64,000 nucleotides of DNA. It comes from Marinobacter sp. JH2 (GTDB lineage Bacteria > Pseudomonadota > Gammaproteobacteria > Pseudomonadales > Oleiphilaceae). Both the position numbers and the translations under genes were made by a program. Each line of letters starts with the position of its first letter. Within the stretch, counting starts at the first letter, position 1. Of this stretch, positions 28,434-39,619 are shown in pieces. The DNA lies in assembly GCF_004353225.1 (NCBI RefSeq), contig NZ_CP037934.1, positions 2,294,001-2,358,000 on the forward strand, read 5' to 3'. The notes under the pieces are model-generated. The model worked only from the letters and a program-made list of their open reading frames with translations, did no database searches and was not told the DNA's origin.

Positions 28434-28688
28434 ATGGCCGGTGACAAAGACAAGACATCGATAGCCGACTTTGAAAAATCCCTGGACGAGCTCGAAAAGC
28501 TGGTACGGGATCTGGAGCAGGGCGAACTGCCTTTGGAGCAATCTTTGGCGGCGTTCGAGCGAGGCATTAAATTGACCCGCGAGTGCCAAAGCGCTCTGAA
28601 ATCGGCCGAACAGCGGGTTGAGCAACTGATTCAGAACAGTGATGGCTCCCTGGAAACACGTCCTTTCGCTGCGGATGATACTCACTGA
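28434..28688 (+). CDS. xseB: Exodeoxyribonuclease VII small subunit XseB
   Basis: XseB is the small subunit of exonuclease VII, binding in several copies to XseA, which digests single-stranded DNA from both ends. The 84-residue protein shows the core DFEKSLDELEKLVRDLEQGELPLEQSLAAFERGIKL. The ATG at 28434 has a strong GGAGGA site; a TTG six codons upstream is ignored. A TATAAT at 28391-28396 could be its -10 but has no good -35. Its stop overlaps the ispA start. Confidence 0.96.
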   Translation: MAGDKDKTSIADFEKSLDELEKLVRDLEQGELPLEQSLAAFERGIKLTRECQSALKSAEQRVEQLIQNSDGSLETRPFAADDTH

Positions 28689-29584
28689 TGACTGATCACA
28701 CCGCTCTGGCGACTCACTATATTGAACAATGCCGCCAACGCATCGATGCCGAACTTGATCGCAGCATTCGCCAGGACTCCGCGTCTGAGCGACTGCAAGA
28801 CACTATGCGCTACAGTGTACTGGGTGGTGGCAAGCGCATTCGCCCAGCGCTTTGTCTGGCTGCCGCTCGGGCCGTTGGCTGCGATGAAGAGATCGCCCTG
28901 GTCCCCGCCTGTGCATTGGAATTAATCCATGCCTATTCGCTGGTTCATGACGATCTGCCCGCTATGGATGACGATGACCTGCGCCGAGGCCGACCGACCG
29001 CCCACATTGCATTCGACGAAGCTAGCGCCATTCTCGCCGGCGACGCCCTGCAAACACTGGCGTTCAGCTTGCTGGCCAGCGCACCCGACTTAACCGATAG
29101 CCAGCGGGTCATCATGATCGCCAAACTGGCTCAAGCCAGCGGGCACGCAGGCATGGTTGGCGGACAAGCCATTGATCTGGAATCCGTGGGCATTGAATTA
29201 GGCCTCGATCAGCTCGAAAACATGCACCGTCACAAGACGGGAGCATTGATTGAAGCCAGCGTGGATCTTGGCGCGGTAACCGCCGCCAGCGTCACTTCGG
29301 AGCAACGCTCTGCTCTGGCAAATTACGCCCGGGCGCTGGGACTGGCCTTTCAGGTTCAGGATGATCTGTTGGATATCGAGGGTGATACGGCCATCATTGG
29401 CAAACGCCAGGGCTCGGATGCTGCCAAAGCGAAGCCGACCTACCCGACTCTGCTTGGGCTCGAAGGTGCACGGGCGCATCTTGCGACGCTGCTGGAGCAA
29501 GCCCTGCGGGCATTGGAAGGCTTTGGCCCAGAGGCTGAACCACTGCGAGCGATGGCTGACTACGTGGTCACAAGAAACCACTAA
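28688..29584 (+). CDS. ispA: Farnesyl diphosphate synthase IspA
   Basis: IspA condenses dimethylallyl and isopentenyl diphosphates to geranyl and then farnesyl diphosphate, the precursor of undecaprenyl phosphate and quinone tails. The 298-residue protein has the first aspartate-rich motif in LVHDDLPAMDDDDLRRGRPT and the second in FQVQDDLLDIEGD, plus GGKRIRPAL and the KTGALIEASV segment. The ATG shares its first base with the xseB TGA stop. Confidence 0.97.
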   Translation: MTDHTALATHYIEQCRQRIDAELDRSIRQDSASERLQDTMRYSVLGGGKRIRPALCLAAARAVGCDEEIALVPACALELIHAYSLVHDDLPAMDDDDLRRGRPTAHIAFDEASAILAGDALQTLAFSLLASAPDLTDSQRVIMIAKLAQASGHAGMVGGQAIDLESVGIELGLDQLENMHRHKTGALIEASVDLGAVTAASVTSEQRSALANYARALGLAFQVQDDLLDIEGDTAIIGKRQGSDAAKAKPTYPTLLGLEGARAHLATLLEQALRALEGFGPEAEPLRAMADYVVTRNH

Positions 29585-29708
29585 CAACCGCATGAACACA
29601 CGGCAACACATCGTTTTGTAACATCTGGCCCGAGAAGCATGAAACAGCCACCACTGTTCCCTATAATGCCCGCCAGAGAATTCATATTTTCGAGAAAGAC
29701 CGGAGCTG

Positions 29709-31640
29709 ATGCAGGACACTTATATCTTCAGGGAAATCCCCTCACAGCGGCCGAACACACCGCTGCTGGACCGTATTGACGCTCCAGCTCAATTACGTGA
29801 ACTGGCACCGGAGAACCTGCCTCAACTGGCCCGGGAACTGCGATCGTTCCTGCTTTGGACGGTAGGCCAAACCGGCGGGCACTTTGGTGCTGGCTTGGGT
29901 GTTCTGGAACTAAGTGTTGCCCTGCATTACGTATTTAACACACCGGAAGACCGGCTGGTCTGGGATGTGGGCCATCAAGCTTACCCCCATAAAATTCTGA
30001 CTGGTCGTCGAGAGCAGATGGGCACCATTCGCCGCAAAGGCGGGCTTGCCGGCTTCCCAAAGCGCGCCGAGAGCGAATACGACACCTTTGGCGTGGGGCA
30101 CTCAAGTACCTCGATTAGTGCCGCCTTGGGCATGGCCATTGCTGCGCGCATGCAGAAAACCGGGCGTAAAAGCATCGCCGTGATTGGTGACGGTGCGATG
30201 ACCGCAGGCATGGCTTTTGAAGCCCTGAACCACGCTGGCCATTTGCACGCCGATATGCTGGTGATACTGAACGACAACGACATGTCGATTTCACGGAATG
30301 TGGGCGGTCTTTCCAATTATTTCGCCAAATTGCTGGCAAGCCGCACCTACAACCAGGTCCGCGACGGTAGCAAGAAAGTGCTTGCTGGCGCCCCCAACCT
30401 GATGGCATTGGCAAAAAAGACGGAAGAGCACTTCAAGGGCATGATCGCCCCCGGCACGTTGTTCGAAGAACTGGGCTTCAACTACATCGGCCCCATTGAT
30501 GGTCACGACCTGCCATTACTGGTAGAAACGCTGGAAAACATCCGGGACCTCGACGGCCCGCAGTTTTTGCATATCGTGACCACCAAAGGGAAAGGTTTTG
30601 CCCCTGCCGAAGCAGACCCGATTGGCTACCACGCCATCAACAAGATTGAGCCGGTCCCGGCCGACAAGCCGGAACCCGTAGCGCCAAAACCTGCCAGCCC
30701 CAAATACGCCAACGTATTTGGCCAATGGCTGTGCGATGCGGCTGAACAGGACGATCGCATCGTCGGCATTACCCCAGCCATGTGCGAAGGCTCGGATTTG
30801 CTGGGCTTCTCCGAGCGTTTCCCCGATCGATATTTTGATGTCGCCATTGCCGAACAGCATGCGGTGACGCTCGCTGCGGGGCTTGCCTGTGATGGCGCCA
30901 AACCAGTCGTCGCAATTTATTCAACCTTTCTCCAGAGAGGCTACGACCAGCTGATTCATGACGTTGCCATTCAGGACCTCGATGTCCTGTTTGCGATCGA
31001 CCGTGCAGGGCTGGTAGGTGAAGATGGCCCGACTCATGCCGGCGCGTTCGATATCAGTTATCTGCGTTGCATTCCCGGCATGGTCATCATGACCCCATCT
31101 GATGAAAACGAAACCCGCCAACTGTTGCACACCGGCTTGATACACGAAGGCCCTGCAGCCGTGCGTTACCCTCGAGGTACCGGCCCGGGGGCCGAGATCG
31201 CGCAAGAGCTTTCACCAATGCCAATCGGTAAAGGCCGTCGTATTCGTGAAGGCGCTCGTGTTGCCATACTGAACTTTGGCCCGCTGCTCGAGCCCGCGTT
31301 GAAAGCGGCTGAAGAGCTAAACGCCACGGTGGCCGACATGCGCTTCGTCAAGCCACTGGATGAGACTTTGGTGCTGGAGCTAGCGGAACAGCACGATTTG
31401 CTTATCACCTTGGAAGAGAATGCGATAGCAGGCGGTGCAGGCAGCGCCGTCACCGAATTCCTGTGCGCCAATGAAGTGACCCTGCCGGTGATGCAATTAG
31501 GCCTTCCCGACCGTTTTATCGATCACGGTAAGCCGTCGGAGCTGTTGACCGAGTGCGGGCTGAATGCTGAAGGGATCAAAAATGCGATCGCCGGGCGGCT
31601 GGAGCGCCTGCATAGCCGGCCAGTTAGCGCAGCCAAATAA
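29709..31640 (+). CDS. dxs: 1-deoxy-D-xylulose-5-phosphate synthase Dxs
   Basis: Dxs joins pyruvate and glyceraldehyde 3-phosphate, the entry step of the MEP isoprenoid pathway, using thiamine diphosphate. The 643-residue protein shows the catalytic [19 protein letters not shown] segment, [16 protein letters not shown], the cofactor motif [18 protein letters not shown] ending at NDNDMSIS, and the transketolase-like [11 protein letters not shown] region. GGAG precedes the ATG. It completes xseB-ispA-dxs and ends at a terminator shared with ribA. Confidence 0.98.
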   Translation: MQDTYIFREIPSQRPNTPLLDRIDAPAQLRELAPENLPQLARELRSFLLWTVGQTGGHFGAGLGVLELSVALHYVFNTPEDRLVWDVGHQAYPHKILTGRREQMGTIRRKGGLAGFPKRAESEYDTFGVGHSSTSISAALGMAIAARMQKTGRKSIAVIGDGAMTAGMAFEALNHAGHLHADMLVILNDNDMSISRNVGGLSNYFAKLLASRTYNQVRDGSKKVLAGAPNLMALAKKTEEHFKGMIAPGTLFEELGFNYIGPIDGHDLPLLVETLENIRDLDGPQFLHIVTTKGKGFAPAEADPIGYHAINKIEPVPADKPEPVAPKPASPKYANVFGQWLCDAAEQDDRIVGITPAMCEGSDLLGFSERFPDRYFDVAIAEQHAVTLAAGLACDGAKPVVAIYSTFLQRGYDQLIHDVAIQDLDVLFAIDRAGLVGEDGPTHAGAFDISYLRCIPGMVIMTPSDENETRQLLHTGLIHEGPAAVRYPRGTGPGAEIAQELSPMPIGKGRRIREGARVAILNFGPLLEPALKAAEELNATVADMRFVKPLDETLVLELAEQHDLLITLEENAIAGGAGSAVTEFLCANEVTLPVMQLGLPDRFIDHGKPSELLTECGLNAEGIKNAIAGRLERLHSRPVSAAK

Positions 31641-31641
31641 G

Positions 31642-31675
31642 AAAAAAGCGCTGGTGAACGCCAGCGCTTTTTTAA
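31642..31675. terminator. Bidirectional terminator between dxs and ribA
   Basis: AAAAAAGCGCTGG, a six-base loop, CCAGCGCTTTTTT. A and T runs on both sides let it serve dxs on the plus strand and ribA on the minus strand. Confidence 0.9.
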
Positions 31676-31682
31676 AGAGGGA

Positions 31683-32294
31683 TCAGGCCGGGTCGTCGTC
31701 CTGATGGGTTTCGAGCCAATGTCCCAGCTTACTTTGCTTGGTATTGAGATAATGCTCGTTGTGGGGGTTTCGGCCTACATGCAGAGGCACCCGCTCAACA
31801 ATGTTCACACCATACGATTCAAGTGCCTTCACCTTTCTCGGATTATTGGTCATCAGCTTCAAATGACCAATGCCCAAGTGCTTCAACATGTCCTGACACA
31901 TGCTGTAATCCCGTAGATCGGCGCCAAAACCCAGCTGTTCATTGGCTTCAACTGTGTCGGCACCTTGGTCCTGCAGGCGATAAGCCCTGATTTTATTCAG
32001 CAGACCGATGCCACGACCTTCCTGACGCAAATACATCAACAAGCCACGCCCTTCCCGGGCAATACTGCGCAAGGCTTCTTCAAGCTGGTAGCCGCAATCG
32101 CAGCGCATGCTATAAAGCGCATCACCGGTCAGACACTCGGAATGCGTTCTCGCCAACACAGGCTCATCGGTGCTGATATCACCCAACGTCAGGGCCACGT
32201 GCTCCTTCCCGGTTTCAATCTCTTCAAAGCCGTGCATATCGAAGACACCAAAGGGGGTAGGCAAACGGCAGGTCTCAATGTAACGAACAGCCAC
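31683..32294 (-). CDS. ribA: GTP cyclohydrolase II RibA
   Basis: RibA opens GTP to the pyrimidine precursor of riboflavin. The 203-residue protein shows the zinc-binding cysteines in [23 protein letters not shown], the [13 protein letters not shown] motif and [14 protein letters not shown]. It starts with GTG at 32294, preceded by GAGGAA; the first residues then align with the family start [16 protein letters not shown]. It is the stand-alone form, without the RibB domain. Confidence 0.95.
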   Translation of the reverse strand: MAVRYIETCRLPTPFGVFDMHGFEEIETGKEHVALTLGDISTDEPVLARTHSECLTGDALYSMRCDCGYQLEEALRSIAREGRGLLMYLRQEGRGIGLLNKIRAYRLQDQGADTVEANEQLGFGADLRDYSMCQDMLKHLGIGHLKLMTNNPRKVKALESYGVNIVERVPLHVGRNPHNEHYLNTKQSKLGHWLETHQDDDPA

Positions 32295-32346
32295 TGTAAT
32301 TCCTCGTGGTTCTGACAAATGGGGCGGGCATTCTATCACGTGGCCG

Positions 32347-32835
32347 CTAGCGGGGCGTAGTCTCAGCCAACCAATGACCGGAACGACCGCCTTTTTTTTC
32401 CAGCAGCCGAACGTTATCGACCACCATCCCTTTATCCACAGCCTTACACATATCGTAGAGCGTCAGCGCAGCCACCGAGGCGGCTGTCAGCGCTTCCATC
32501 TCAACACCGGTCTGGCCAGACAGCTTGCAGCGGGTTTCAATATGAACCGACGCACCGTCAGCACCTGGCGACAACAGCACTTTGGTGGATGTCAGGTTCA
32601 ACGCATGGCAAAGCGGAATCAAATCGTGGGTTTTCTTGGCGGCCATGATGCCCGCAATCCGGGCAGTGGCCAAGACATCGCCCTTCGGATGCTCGCCATC
32701 GATAATCATCCTTAGTGTTTCCGGCAACATACGCACCGTTGCTTCAGCCCGCGCTTCACGTTCGGTAACGGCTTTCTCCGTCACATCGACCATCCGCGCT
32801 TCGCCTTTTTCATCAAGATGGGTCAGTTTGCTCAC
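32347..32835 (-). CDS. moaC: Cyclic pyranopterin monophosphate synthase MoaC
   Basis: MoaC converts the MoaA product to cyclic pyranopterin monophosphate in molybdenum cofactor synthesis. The 162-residue protein shows the family core: [60 protein letters not shown] and the catalytic [16 protein letters not shown]. It starts with GTG, preceded by AAGGGAA. Other mo-cofactor genes are not adjacent. Confidence 0.96.
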   Translation of the reverse strand: MSKLTHLDEKGEARMVDVTEKAVTEREARAEATVRMLPETLRMIIDGEHPKGDVLATARIAGIMAAKKTHDLIPLCHALNLTSTKVLLSPGADGASVHIETRCKLSGQTGVEMEALTAASVAALTLYDMCKAVDKGMVVDNVRLLEKKGGRSGHWLAETTPR

Positions 32836-32852
32836 GCTTGGTTCCCTTTGTA

Positions 32853-33857
32853 TTAAGTTCCAACCTTTCGGTTTTCATGGCGCGGCCACCAGAAGCTGAT
32901 GCCGGCAATGCCTTGGCCGCCACATGCCCGCGTCTGAGCCTGATGCTCCAGTGCTAAACCACCCAATCCATAAACCGGGATTACGGCCGCCGATACCTGG
33001 CGCTCAAATTCATGCCACCCCAAGCCCGGCTCACCGGGATGACTGGCCGTTGGCAAGACCGGGCCAAATACGGCGTAGTCCGCACCTAAACGCTCAGCGT
33101 GGCGCAATTGCTCAGCACTATGGCATGACACACCCAACAAGCGATTCGCAGGCACAGGACGCTCTGACAACCTCTCAGCCTCACGCCAAGGCAAGTGTAC
33201 GCCCGCTGCTTCCGGAAACTCGGCAAGCAAGTCCGGACTGCCATGCAGCATCACACCTATTTCAGAACCTTCGCTCTCGGCCAACACGGCTCTCGCTAGC
33301 TGCCGATAATCATGAGCTGCCAACTCTGGCGCCCGCAGCACCACCAATCCGGGTTTCAACGCAGGCAATGCAGTAACAAAACGAACCAGACCATTTTCCC
33401 ACGATGCCATAGCACCGGTTATTGGTAGATTCCCGGGTAAGTTCAAGGCTCGAATAATTGGCCGGTTCGCAGCTGGGAAGTCTTCATCCTGTAACGAATG
33501 AGGCGACAGCCATTCGATCGGCTGGCCTTCCCGCCCCTCGGGTTCGCCTTTGGCGGCGAAGGTTTTCCACACATCCAGAAAGACCTGTTTGTCACCATAG
33601 TCGTGGCGAATACCAATAACCGGCTCAAGACTCTCAGATGGCACCGCCAAACCGGTTTCTTCCGCAATCTCGCGCACCAGGGCTTGCTGAACACCTTCCC
33701 CCGGCTCCACTTTGCCACCAGGGAATTCCAGCAGGCCGCCCTGATGGACATGATCCGGGCGGCGCGCAATCAGCACGCGACCATTTCGGATAATCACCGC
33801 TACGGCGACATGTACCAGCTTAGGCAGGGTCGTTCGGTTAGCTTCGGTATTCGGCAT
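32853..33857 (-). CDS. Nudix hydrolase / ThiE-like fusion protein
   Basis: A 334-residue two-domain protein. Residues 1-135 are a MutT-like Nudix domain with the box [23 protein letters not shown] intact, probably cleaning 8-oxo-dGTP. Residues about 155-325 are a thiamine-phosphate-synthase-like domain ([36 protein letters not shown]). The ThiE part lacks some ligands of true ThiE, so it may be a TenI-like or regulatory domain. The fusion is common in gammaproteobacteria. It overlaps the argJ 3' end by 20 bases. Confidence 0.92.
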   Translation of the reverse strand: MPNTEANRTTLPKLVHVAVAVIIRNGRVLIARRPDHVHQGGLLEFPGGKVEPGEGVQQALVREIAEETGLAVPSESLEPVIGIRHDYGDKQVFLDVWKTFAAKGEPEGREGQPIEWLSPHSLQDEDFPAANRPIIRALNLPGNLPITGAMASWENGLVRFVTALPALKPGLVVLRAPELAAHDYRQLARAVLAESEGSEIGVMLHGSPDLLAEFPEAAGVHLPWREAERLSERPVPANRLLGVSCHSAEQLRHAERLGADYAVFGPVLPTASHPGEPGLGWHEFERQVSAAVIPVYGLGGLALEHQAQTRACGGQGIAGISFWWPRHENRKVGT

Positions 33858-35055
33858 TGATGGTCACATAGTCATGAGATAAATCGCAGGTCCATACCGT
33901 TTCCCGAATTTCACCGCGTTTGAGGTCAATGGCGATGGTAATTTCTTCTTGATCCATCACCGCTTGGCCACGCTCTTCGGAATAATCGTCGGCACGACCG
34001 CCATCACGAACCAAACACACATCGCCGAGGTGAATTTCCAGTGCCTCCAAATCAAGGTCCGGAACGCCGGCGCGACCGACCGCGGCCAAAATCCGGCCCC
34101 AGTTCGGATCTGACGCGTAAAGCGCGGTCTTCACCAGCGGCGAATGCGCCACCGTGTACGCCACATCCAGCGCCTCTTGCTGATTCGCCGCACCGGCCAC
34201 ATCGATGGTGACAAACTTGGTAGCCCCTTCGCCATCGCGCACAATGGCGTGAGCAAGATTCAGATAGATTTTCCGCAGTGCTTCTTTGAGTTCACTGAAC
34301 AACGGGCTGTCTTCGGTAATTTCCGGGCCATCGTAGGTGCCGCTGGCAATGAGCATACAAGCATCATTAGTCGAGGTATCGCTGTCGATGGTAATCCGGT
34401 TAAAAGATTTCTCACCCAGTTCGGAGGCCAAAGCCTGCAAAGCGTCCGGCGTAATCTTGGCGTCCGTGGCAATGAATCCAAGCATGGTTGCCATATTCGG
34501 GCAAATCATGCCCGCGCCTTTGCTGATACCCGAAATCGTTACCTTATGGCCATTCAGATCAATCTGACAAGACGCTCCCTTCGGTCGGGTGTCGGTCGTC
34601 ATAATGCCCCTGGCTGCTTCTGCCCAACGATCTTCGCCGGCATTGGCTAACGCGTCTGGCAATGCCCCAACGATCTTATCAACTGGCAACGGCTCGCCAA
34701 TCACGCCAGTAGAGAACGGCAATACGCAGGCTGTGTCCACACCCGCTCTTTCTGCCAACGCCGCACAGCAGCGCTCTGCATTCGCCAGCCCGGCACTCCC
34801 GGTACCGGCGTTGGCATTTCCGGTATTAATCAGCAAGTAACGGGGTGCTGTTTCAGCTAGATGGCGGCGGCTCAGCACAACAGGGGCGGCACAGAACTGG
34901 TTTTGGGTAAATATACCCGCTACTCGGGCATCCGATGCCAGCTCAAAGACAACAACATCCTCACGGCCAGGCGTTTTGATACCCGCACTGGCAACACCAA
35001 TCTTTACCCCTGCTACCGGATGAAACTCCGGCAAAGTTCCGGGACCAACCGCCAT
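33838..35055 (-). CDS. argJ: Glutamate N-acetyltransferase ArgJ
   Basis: ArgJ transfers the acetyl group of N-acetylornithine to glutamate, closing the arginine acetyl cycle, and may also use acetyl-CoA. The 405-residue precursor is cleaved before the nucleophilic threonine in GMICPNMATMLGF into alpha and beta chains. TDTRPKGAS and DSDTSTNDACMLIASG are other family marks. The ATG at 35055 has AAGGAG upstream. The gene order secA-argJ-Nudix/ThiE is conserved in pseudomonads. Confidence 0.96.
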   Translation of the reverse strand: MAVGPGTLPEFHPVAGVKIGVASAGIKTPGREDVVVFELASDARVAGIFTQNQFCAAPVVLSRRHLAETAPRYLLINTGNANAGTGSAGLANAERCCAALAERAGVDTACVLPFSTGVIGEPLPVDKIVGALPDALANAGEDRWAEAARGIMTTDTRPKGASCQIDLNGHKVTISGISKGAGMICPNMATMLGFIATDAKITPDALQALASELGEKSFNRITIDSDTSTNDACMLIASGTYDGPEITEDSPLFSELKEALRKIYLNLAHAIVRDGEGATKFVTIDVAGAANQQEALDVAYTVAHSPLVKTALYASDPNWGRILAAVGRAGVPDLDLEALEIHLGDVCLVRDGGRADDYSEERGQAVMDQEEITIAIDLKRGEIRETVWTCDLSHDYVTINAEYRS

Positions 35056-35092
35056 GCTTATCTCCTTGAATGAATGCCAATCTGAAAACGAC

Positions 35093-35130
35093 AAAACCCG
35101 CAAGCTGCTCTTGATCAGGCAGTTTGCGGG
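35093..35130 (-). terminator. Terminator downstream of secA
   Basis: Read on the minus strand: CCCGCAAACTGC, ten-base loop, GCAGCTTGCGGG, then TTTTG. One G-U pair in a 12-bp stem. It lies between the secA stop and the argJ start, so it separates the two genes. Confidence 0.8.
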
Positions 35131-35157
35131 TTCTGGCTCGTGCGTCTCGGTGTCGGT

Positions 35158-37890
35158 TTAACTCACCTTACCGCAGCATTGCTTAAACTTCTTACCAGAC
35201 CCGCAAGGGCAAGGTTCGTTTCGGCCTACCTTGCGCTCTTGGCGGACAAAGGTATCCGGCGTTGTTTGCTGCCCTTCTTCGCCTTCGCCCTGTGCCGGAG
35301 CAGCCGCACTGGTTTCATCGTGTCGCAGGTTGGCTCGGGCCATTTCCCGCTCAAGCTCTTCCTTACGGCGACGCTCTACCTCTTCCATCTCTTCACGACT
35401 CTGCACGCGAACATGGCTCAGAACTCGAGCAACATCCCGCTTCATGCCGTCCAACATGTTTTCGAACAGATTAAACGCTTCGCGCTTATATTCCTGCTTG
35501 GGATTTTTCTGGGCATAGCCGCGCAAATGAATACCGCGACGCAAGTGGTCCATATTTGAAAGATGCTCTTTCCAGAGCGTATCCAGCACTTGCAAGAAGA
35601 CCTGCTTCTCGAACTTGCGCATGGATTCGACGCCAGCGATCTCTTCCTTCGCCTTGTACTCGGCGACAATCGCATCCAGTATTTTCTGGCGCAGATTGTC
35701 TTCGAACAACTTGCTGTCTTCTTCCAGCCACTGTTGAATCGGCAGCTCAATCGCCATCTCTGATTGCAGCTGCCCTTCCAGACCAGCCACATCCCACTGC
35801 TCGGGCATACTCTGAGGCGGAATGAATTCGCTAATCAGCGTATCAACCACGTCTTCCCGAATTGTATCCACCATTTCAGATACGTCTTCGGAGGCCATGA
35901 CTTCGTTACGCTGCTCGTAGATCACGGTACGCTGATCGTTGGCAACGTCGTCGTACTCCAACAGTGTCTTACGCATGTCGAAGTTGCGACCTTCCACTTT
36001 GCGCTGGGACTTTTCGATCGCGTTGGAGACCATGCGATGCTCGATGGCCTCGCCTTTCTTCATGCCCATCGCCTGCATCAGGTTCTTCACACGCTCTGGC
36101 GCGAAGATCCGCATCAGGTTGTCTTCCAGCGACAGGAAGAAACGGGAAGAACCCGGGTCGCCCTGCCGACCCGCTCGACCACGCAGCTGGTTATCGATCC
36201 GGCGAGATTCATGGCGCTCGGTACCGATGATGTGCAAGCCACCGGATTCCAGCACCTGATTGTGGCGCTCGGTCCACTCAGCCTTCAATCGACCAATCTC
36301 TTCTTCCGAGGCCTCAGACATGCCAGCGGCTTCAAACTCCCAGTTACCCCCCAGCACGATGTCCGTACCACGACCCGCCATGTTGGTAGCGATGGTAACG
36401 GCACCTGGGCGGCCTGCTTGGGCAATAATCTGTGCTTCGGATTCATGCTGTTTGGCGTTCAGAATTTTGTGATCGATACGCGCTTTTTTCAGCAACATCG
36501 ACAACAATTCAGACGCTTCAATAGAGGCAGTACCCACCAGAATCGGCCGGCCTTCGGCCGTTACGTCCTTGATCTCGTCAATGATCGCGTGGAATTTTTC
36601 TTCCTGCGTCAGATACACCAGATCGTTGTAATCAATACGCTGGATCGGTTTGTTCGGCGGAATCACCACCACGTCAAGCGCGTAGATTTGACGGAATTCG
36701 AACGCTTCGGTGTCTGCCGTACCGGTCATGCCAGCCAATTTTTCGTACAGACGGAAGTAATTCTGGAAGGTGGTTGAAGCCAGTGTCTGGCTTTCAGCCT
36801 GAATTTTGAGCCCCTCTTTCGCTTCGATCGCCTGATGCAACCCTTCGCTCCAGCGACGGCCCGGCATAGTACGACCGGTGTGTTCATCAACAATAACCAC
36901 CTGACCACCCTGAACGATGTAATCCACATCTTTCTGGAACAAGTGGTGAGCCCGAAGGCCGGAATGCACATGGTGCAACAAACCCAGGTTAGCTGCGGAG
37001 TAGAGGCTCTCACCTTCCTGCAACAAACCACGGCCCAGCAGAAGCTCTTCGACTTTTTCATGACCGGTTTCGGTCAGTTCCACCTGACGAGACTTTTCAT
37101 CGATAGTGAAGTCGCCGGAGGATTCACCTTCTTCACTGACCTCACCCTTTTCCAGACTTGGAATCAGTGTATTGATGGCCTGGTACATCTTTGAGGAGTC
37201 TTCCGCCGCGCCCGAAATAATGAGCGGCGTGCGCGCCTCATCGATCAAGATGGAATCGACTTCGTCAACAATGGCGAAATTCAACCCGCGCTGGACCTTG
37301 TCGTCAATACTGAAGGCCATATTGTCGCGCAGGTAATCAAAACCAAATTCGTTGTTCGTGCCATAGGTTATGTCAGCTTGGTACGCGGCCTTCTTTTCTT
37401 CCGGCGCCTGACCAGCTACAACAACGCCCACATCCATACCGAGGAAGCGGTAAAGCTTGCCCATCCACTCGGCATCTCGACGGGCCAGATAATCGTTCAC
37501 GGTAATAACGTGTACGCCTTTACCCGGTAGAGCGTTCAGATACACCGCGGCGGTCGCAACCAGCGTTTTACCTTCACCGGTTTTCATCTCAGCGATGCGC
37601 CCTTCGTGCAGAGTCATACTACCCACCAGCTGGACATCGTAATGGCGCATTCCCATCACACGGCGGCTGGCCTCACGAACGGTGGCAAAAGCTTCGGGAA
37701 GGACGGCATCTAATGTTTCGCCCTCTTCCAGGCGGCGGCGGAACACGGCCGTCTTGCCCTGCAATTCGGTATCCGACAGTGAGCTAAACTGCTCTTCAAG
37801 TTCGTTGACACGCAAGACAACCTTGCGCATCCGCTTGATTTCTCGAGCGTTCTTACTGCCAAACATCTTGGTTGCGAGCTTTGTGAACAT
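35158..37890 (-). CDS. secA: Preprotein translocase ATPase SecA
   Basis: SecA drives unfolded preproteins through SecYEG using ATP. The 910-residue protein shows the helicase motor motifs [20 protein letters not shown] and [17 protein letters not shown], the second-domain [14 protein letters not shown], and the C-terminal zinc site [14 protein letters not shown] that binds SecB. The length is that of gammaproteobacterial SecA. An upstream ATG at 37890 matches the [18 protein letters not shown] family start. Confidence 0.98.
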   Translation of the reverse strand: MFTKLATKMFGSKNAREIKRMRKVVLRVNELEEQFSSLSDTELQGKTAVFRRRLEEGETLDAVLPEAFATVREASRRVMGMRHYDVQLVGSMTLHEGRIAEMKTGEGKTLVATAAVYLNALPGKGVHVITVNDYLARRDAEWMGKLYRFLGMDVGVVVAGQAPEEKKAAYQADITYGTNNEFGFDYLRDNMAFSIDDKVQRGLNFAIVDEVDSILIDEARTPLIISGAAEDSSKMYQAINTLIPSLEKGEVSEEGESSGDFTIDEKSRQVELTETGHEKVEELLLGRGLLQEGESLYSAANLGLLHHVHSGLRAHHLFQKDVDYIVQGGQVVIVDEHTGRTMPGRRWSEGLHQAIEAKEGLKIQAESQTLASTTFQNYFRLYEKLAGMTGTADTEAFEFRQIYALDVVVIPPNKPIQRIDYNDLVYLTQEEKFHAIIDEIKDVTAEGRPILVGTASIEASELLSMLLKKARIDHKILNAKQHESEAQIIAQAGRPGAVTIATNMAGRGTDIVLGGNWEFEAAGMSEASEEEIGRLKAEWTERHNQVLESGGLHIIGTERHESRRIDNQLRGRAGRQGDPGSSRFFLSLEDNLMRIFAPERVKNLMQAMGMKKGEAIEHRMVSNAIEKSQRKVEGRNFDMRKTLLEYDDVANDQRTVIYEQRNEVMASEDVSEMVDTIREDVVDTLISEFIPPQSMPEQWDVAGLEGQLQSEMAIELPIQQWLEEDSKLFEDNLRQKILDAIVAEYKAKEEIAGVESMRKFEKQVFLQVLDTLWKEHLSNMDHLRRGIHLRGYAQKNPKQEYKREAFNLFENMLDGMKRDVARVLSHVRVQSREEMEEVERRRKEELEREMARANLRHDETSAAAPAQGEGEEGQQTTPDTFVRQERKVGRNEPCPCGSGKKFKQCCGKVS

Positions 37891-37979
37891 AGACCACGGC
37901 TTCTTCAGTTAAACGGAGGAAGCCGGCATTCTAACCTTATTTAGGCGAAGGACAAAAGGAGGGCTTCACGGGAATGAAA

Positions 37980-38918
37980 TCAGCGGCTTGCGCGGCGGAT
38001 ATATTTTTCGGGGTTTTCAGGTTTTCCGTTGCGGATAACTTCAAAATGTACGTGTGGGCCAGTAGAACGACCCGTACTGCCCATTAGCGCGACACTCTGC
38101 CCCTTTTGGACGATTTCCCCGACCTTCACTTTGATGGCCTTGGCATGGGCGTAACGGGTCACTAACCCTTCGCCGTGATCAATCTCGACCAAGTTGCCGT
38201 AGCCATAGCGCTCATCGGCGTAGGTAACTACACCACTAGCCACCGCGATGATGTCACTGCCGTCTTTACCGGCAAGATCAACACCGCTATGCCAAGTTCG
38301 CTTTCCGGTGAAGGGGTCAGACCGATAGCCATACTTCGAAGACAACCAACCCCAGGTGATCGGGCGCCCCTGAACGTATAATTCGTCTTCCAGCTTCTGG
38401 CGCGAAGCCACTTTTTCCAACAGGCGCAACTGTTTTTCACGGTCGTCAATTTGGGCTTCGACCTGGTCGATCATATCGGTCAATTCAGGGGCACTGAAGG
38501 AATCGGCCTGCAGCCCACCCTCTTCAGGACCACCGACTGCGGCGGGCTGATCAAAATTAAACTCATCGCTGGTCACAATGCCGGACTCAACAAACCGCTG
38601 GCCCAACGCATCCAAGCGCAACAAACTGCCTTGAATACGGCCCAGCCGAAGGGTCAGAGCATCAATCTGAAGATCAACGTTCTGACGTACCCGATCCATT
38701 TCAGCTTTCTGCTCTTGCAGTTTTGCCTGCCATTCAGCCACCAGTTCAGATTCGGTCGGCTCCGCTGCTGCCACTCTTTCCATGGCAAAGCGGTATCCAC
38801 CCCAGCCTGCTGCGAGTACCACTGCGACCACGCCCAAAAACAGGCCGGCTATCATAGCTGCGTTGAGGTTTAGCGTTCGAGGCTGGCCATGGCTTTTGCC
38901 AACGAAAATTACATTCAT
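37980..38918 (-). CDS. M23 family metallopeptidase, membrane-anchored
   Basis: A 312-residue envelope protein: one N-terminal transmembrane helix (MIAGLFLGVVAVVLAAGWGGY), a long coiled coil (about residues 55-175, EWQAKLQEQKAEMDRVRQNV onward), then an M23 endopeptidase domain with zinc ligands in HSGVDLAG and HVHFEV and the conserved YGYGNLVEIDHG. All metal ligands are present, so it should cut peptidoglycan cross-links. The ATG at 38918 gives the family start MNVIFVGKSHG; frames from 39050 and other ATGs are possible. It lies between secA and dciA. Confidence 0.88.
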   Translation of the reverse strand: MNVIFVGKSHGQPRTLNLNAAMIAGLFLGVVAVVLAAGWGGYRFAMERVAAAEPTESELVAEWQAKLQEQKAEMDRVRQNVDLQIDALTLRLGRIQGSLLRLDALGQRFVESGIVTSDEFNFDQPAAVGGPEEGGLQADSFSAPELTDMIDQVEAQIDDREKQLRLLEKVASRQKLEDELYVQGRPITWGWLSSKYGYRSDPFTGKRTWHSGVDLAGKDGSDIIAVASGVVTYADERYGYGNLVEIDHGEGLVTRYAHAKAIKVKVGEIVQKGQSVALMGSTGRSTGPHVHFEVIRNGKPENPEKYIRRASR

Positions 38919-39152
38919 ATCGGCGTTCGGTGTCATAAAGGGAGTCGCAACCATATCCATGTAGTGCTGCGACCCGGAGTGGTTCCGAGCGGGTCTGCTA
39001 TCCTTAGCAACAACTACGCACTGAAAAAAGTCGTAGCATCCGGTAGACATTGCCGTCCGTCACACTGTAAAACGGCCGTATTATAGACGCTACGTATAAA
39101 ACGTGCCGAAGTGTAACCAATCGTAAACCGCAGAGTCGAGCAAAACCCGACA

Positions 39153-39605
39153 ATGAGCAAAAAAATCGATCAAAAAACGATCTTCAGCGCAGTTTCGTCG
39201 AGTTCCGGAACAACACTGAAACAACTTGTCGCAAAAGCTGGAATGCACGTCGAGGCTGAACAGATCGTGCTCGCAGCCATTCCCGCCGAGCTGACGAAGG
39301 GCACTCGCTTTGTAGCTTGCCAGGACGGTGAGCTTGTGCTGTCAACGGATACCGCCAGCAAAGCTACTCGACTCAGGTTCCGCCAACACGAGATTATGGA
39401 AGCGCTGAGGAATAACGAGCTCTTTCGGTTTGTATGGAAGGTTCGCATAAAAGTCGCGCCCGCCCGATACGAAGCTCGCAAAAAGGTCGAAAAGATACCT
39501 CTCAGCAAAGAAAATGCCCGACTCCTCGAAGAGGAGGCCGGGCACACGAAGGATAAAGCTCTACGCGAGGTTCTCGAAAAACTCGCAAGCCACGTCCGAG
39601 ATTAA
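39153..39605 (+). CDS. dciA: DciA-like (DUF721) protein, putative DnaB helicase loader/operator
   Basis: A 150-residue protein of the DUF721 family, now called DciA, which replaces DnaC in helicase loading in most bacteria. The N-terminal KH-like domain (LKQLVAKAGMHVEAEQIVLAAIPAEL, then LVLSTDTASKATRLRFRQHEIMEALRN) is visible and is followed by a basic, charged C-terminal tail. It reads opposite to lpxC and secA, a position conserved in pseudomonads. Absence of dnaC in the genome would support the role but cannot be seen here. Confidence 0.87.
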   Translation: MSKKIDQKTIFSAVSSSSGTTLKQLVAKAGMHVEAEQIVLAAIPAELTKGTRFVACQDGELVLSTDTASKATRLRFRQHEIMEALRNNELFRFVWKVRIKVAPARYEARKKVEKIPLSKENARLLEEEAGHTKDKALREVLEKLASHVRD

Positions 39606-39619
39606 GGCGTCCCGCCTTA
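39603..39619. terminator. Small hairpin joining dciA and lpxC stop codons
   Basis: TAAGGCG, loop TCC, CGCCTTA: a perfect 7-bp stem built from the dciA TAA and the lpxC stop on the opposite strand. There is no T run on either strand, so termination activity is doubtful. Confidence 0.35.

Noticed and set aside
35764..36777. 337-codon open frame on the plus strand inside secA
   Set aside because: It is antisense to a certain gene, has no recognisable domain or ribosome-binding site and arises from codon bias in secA.
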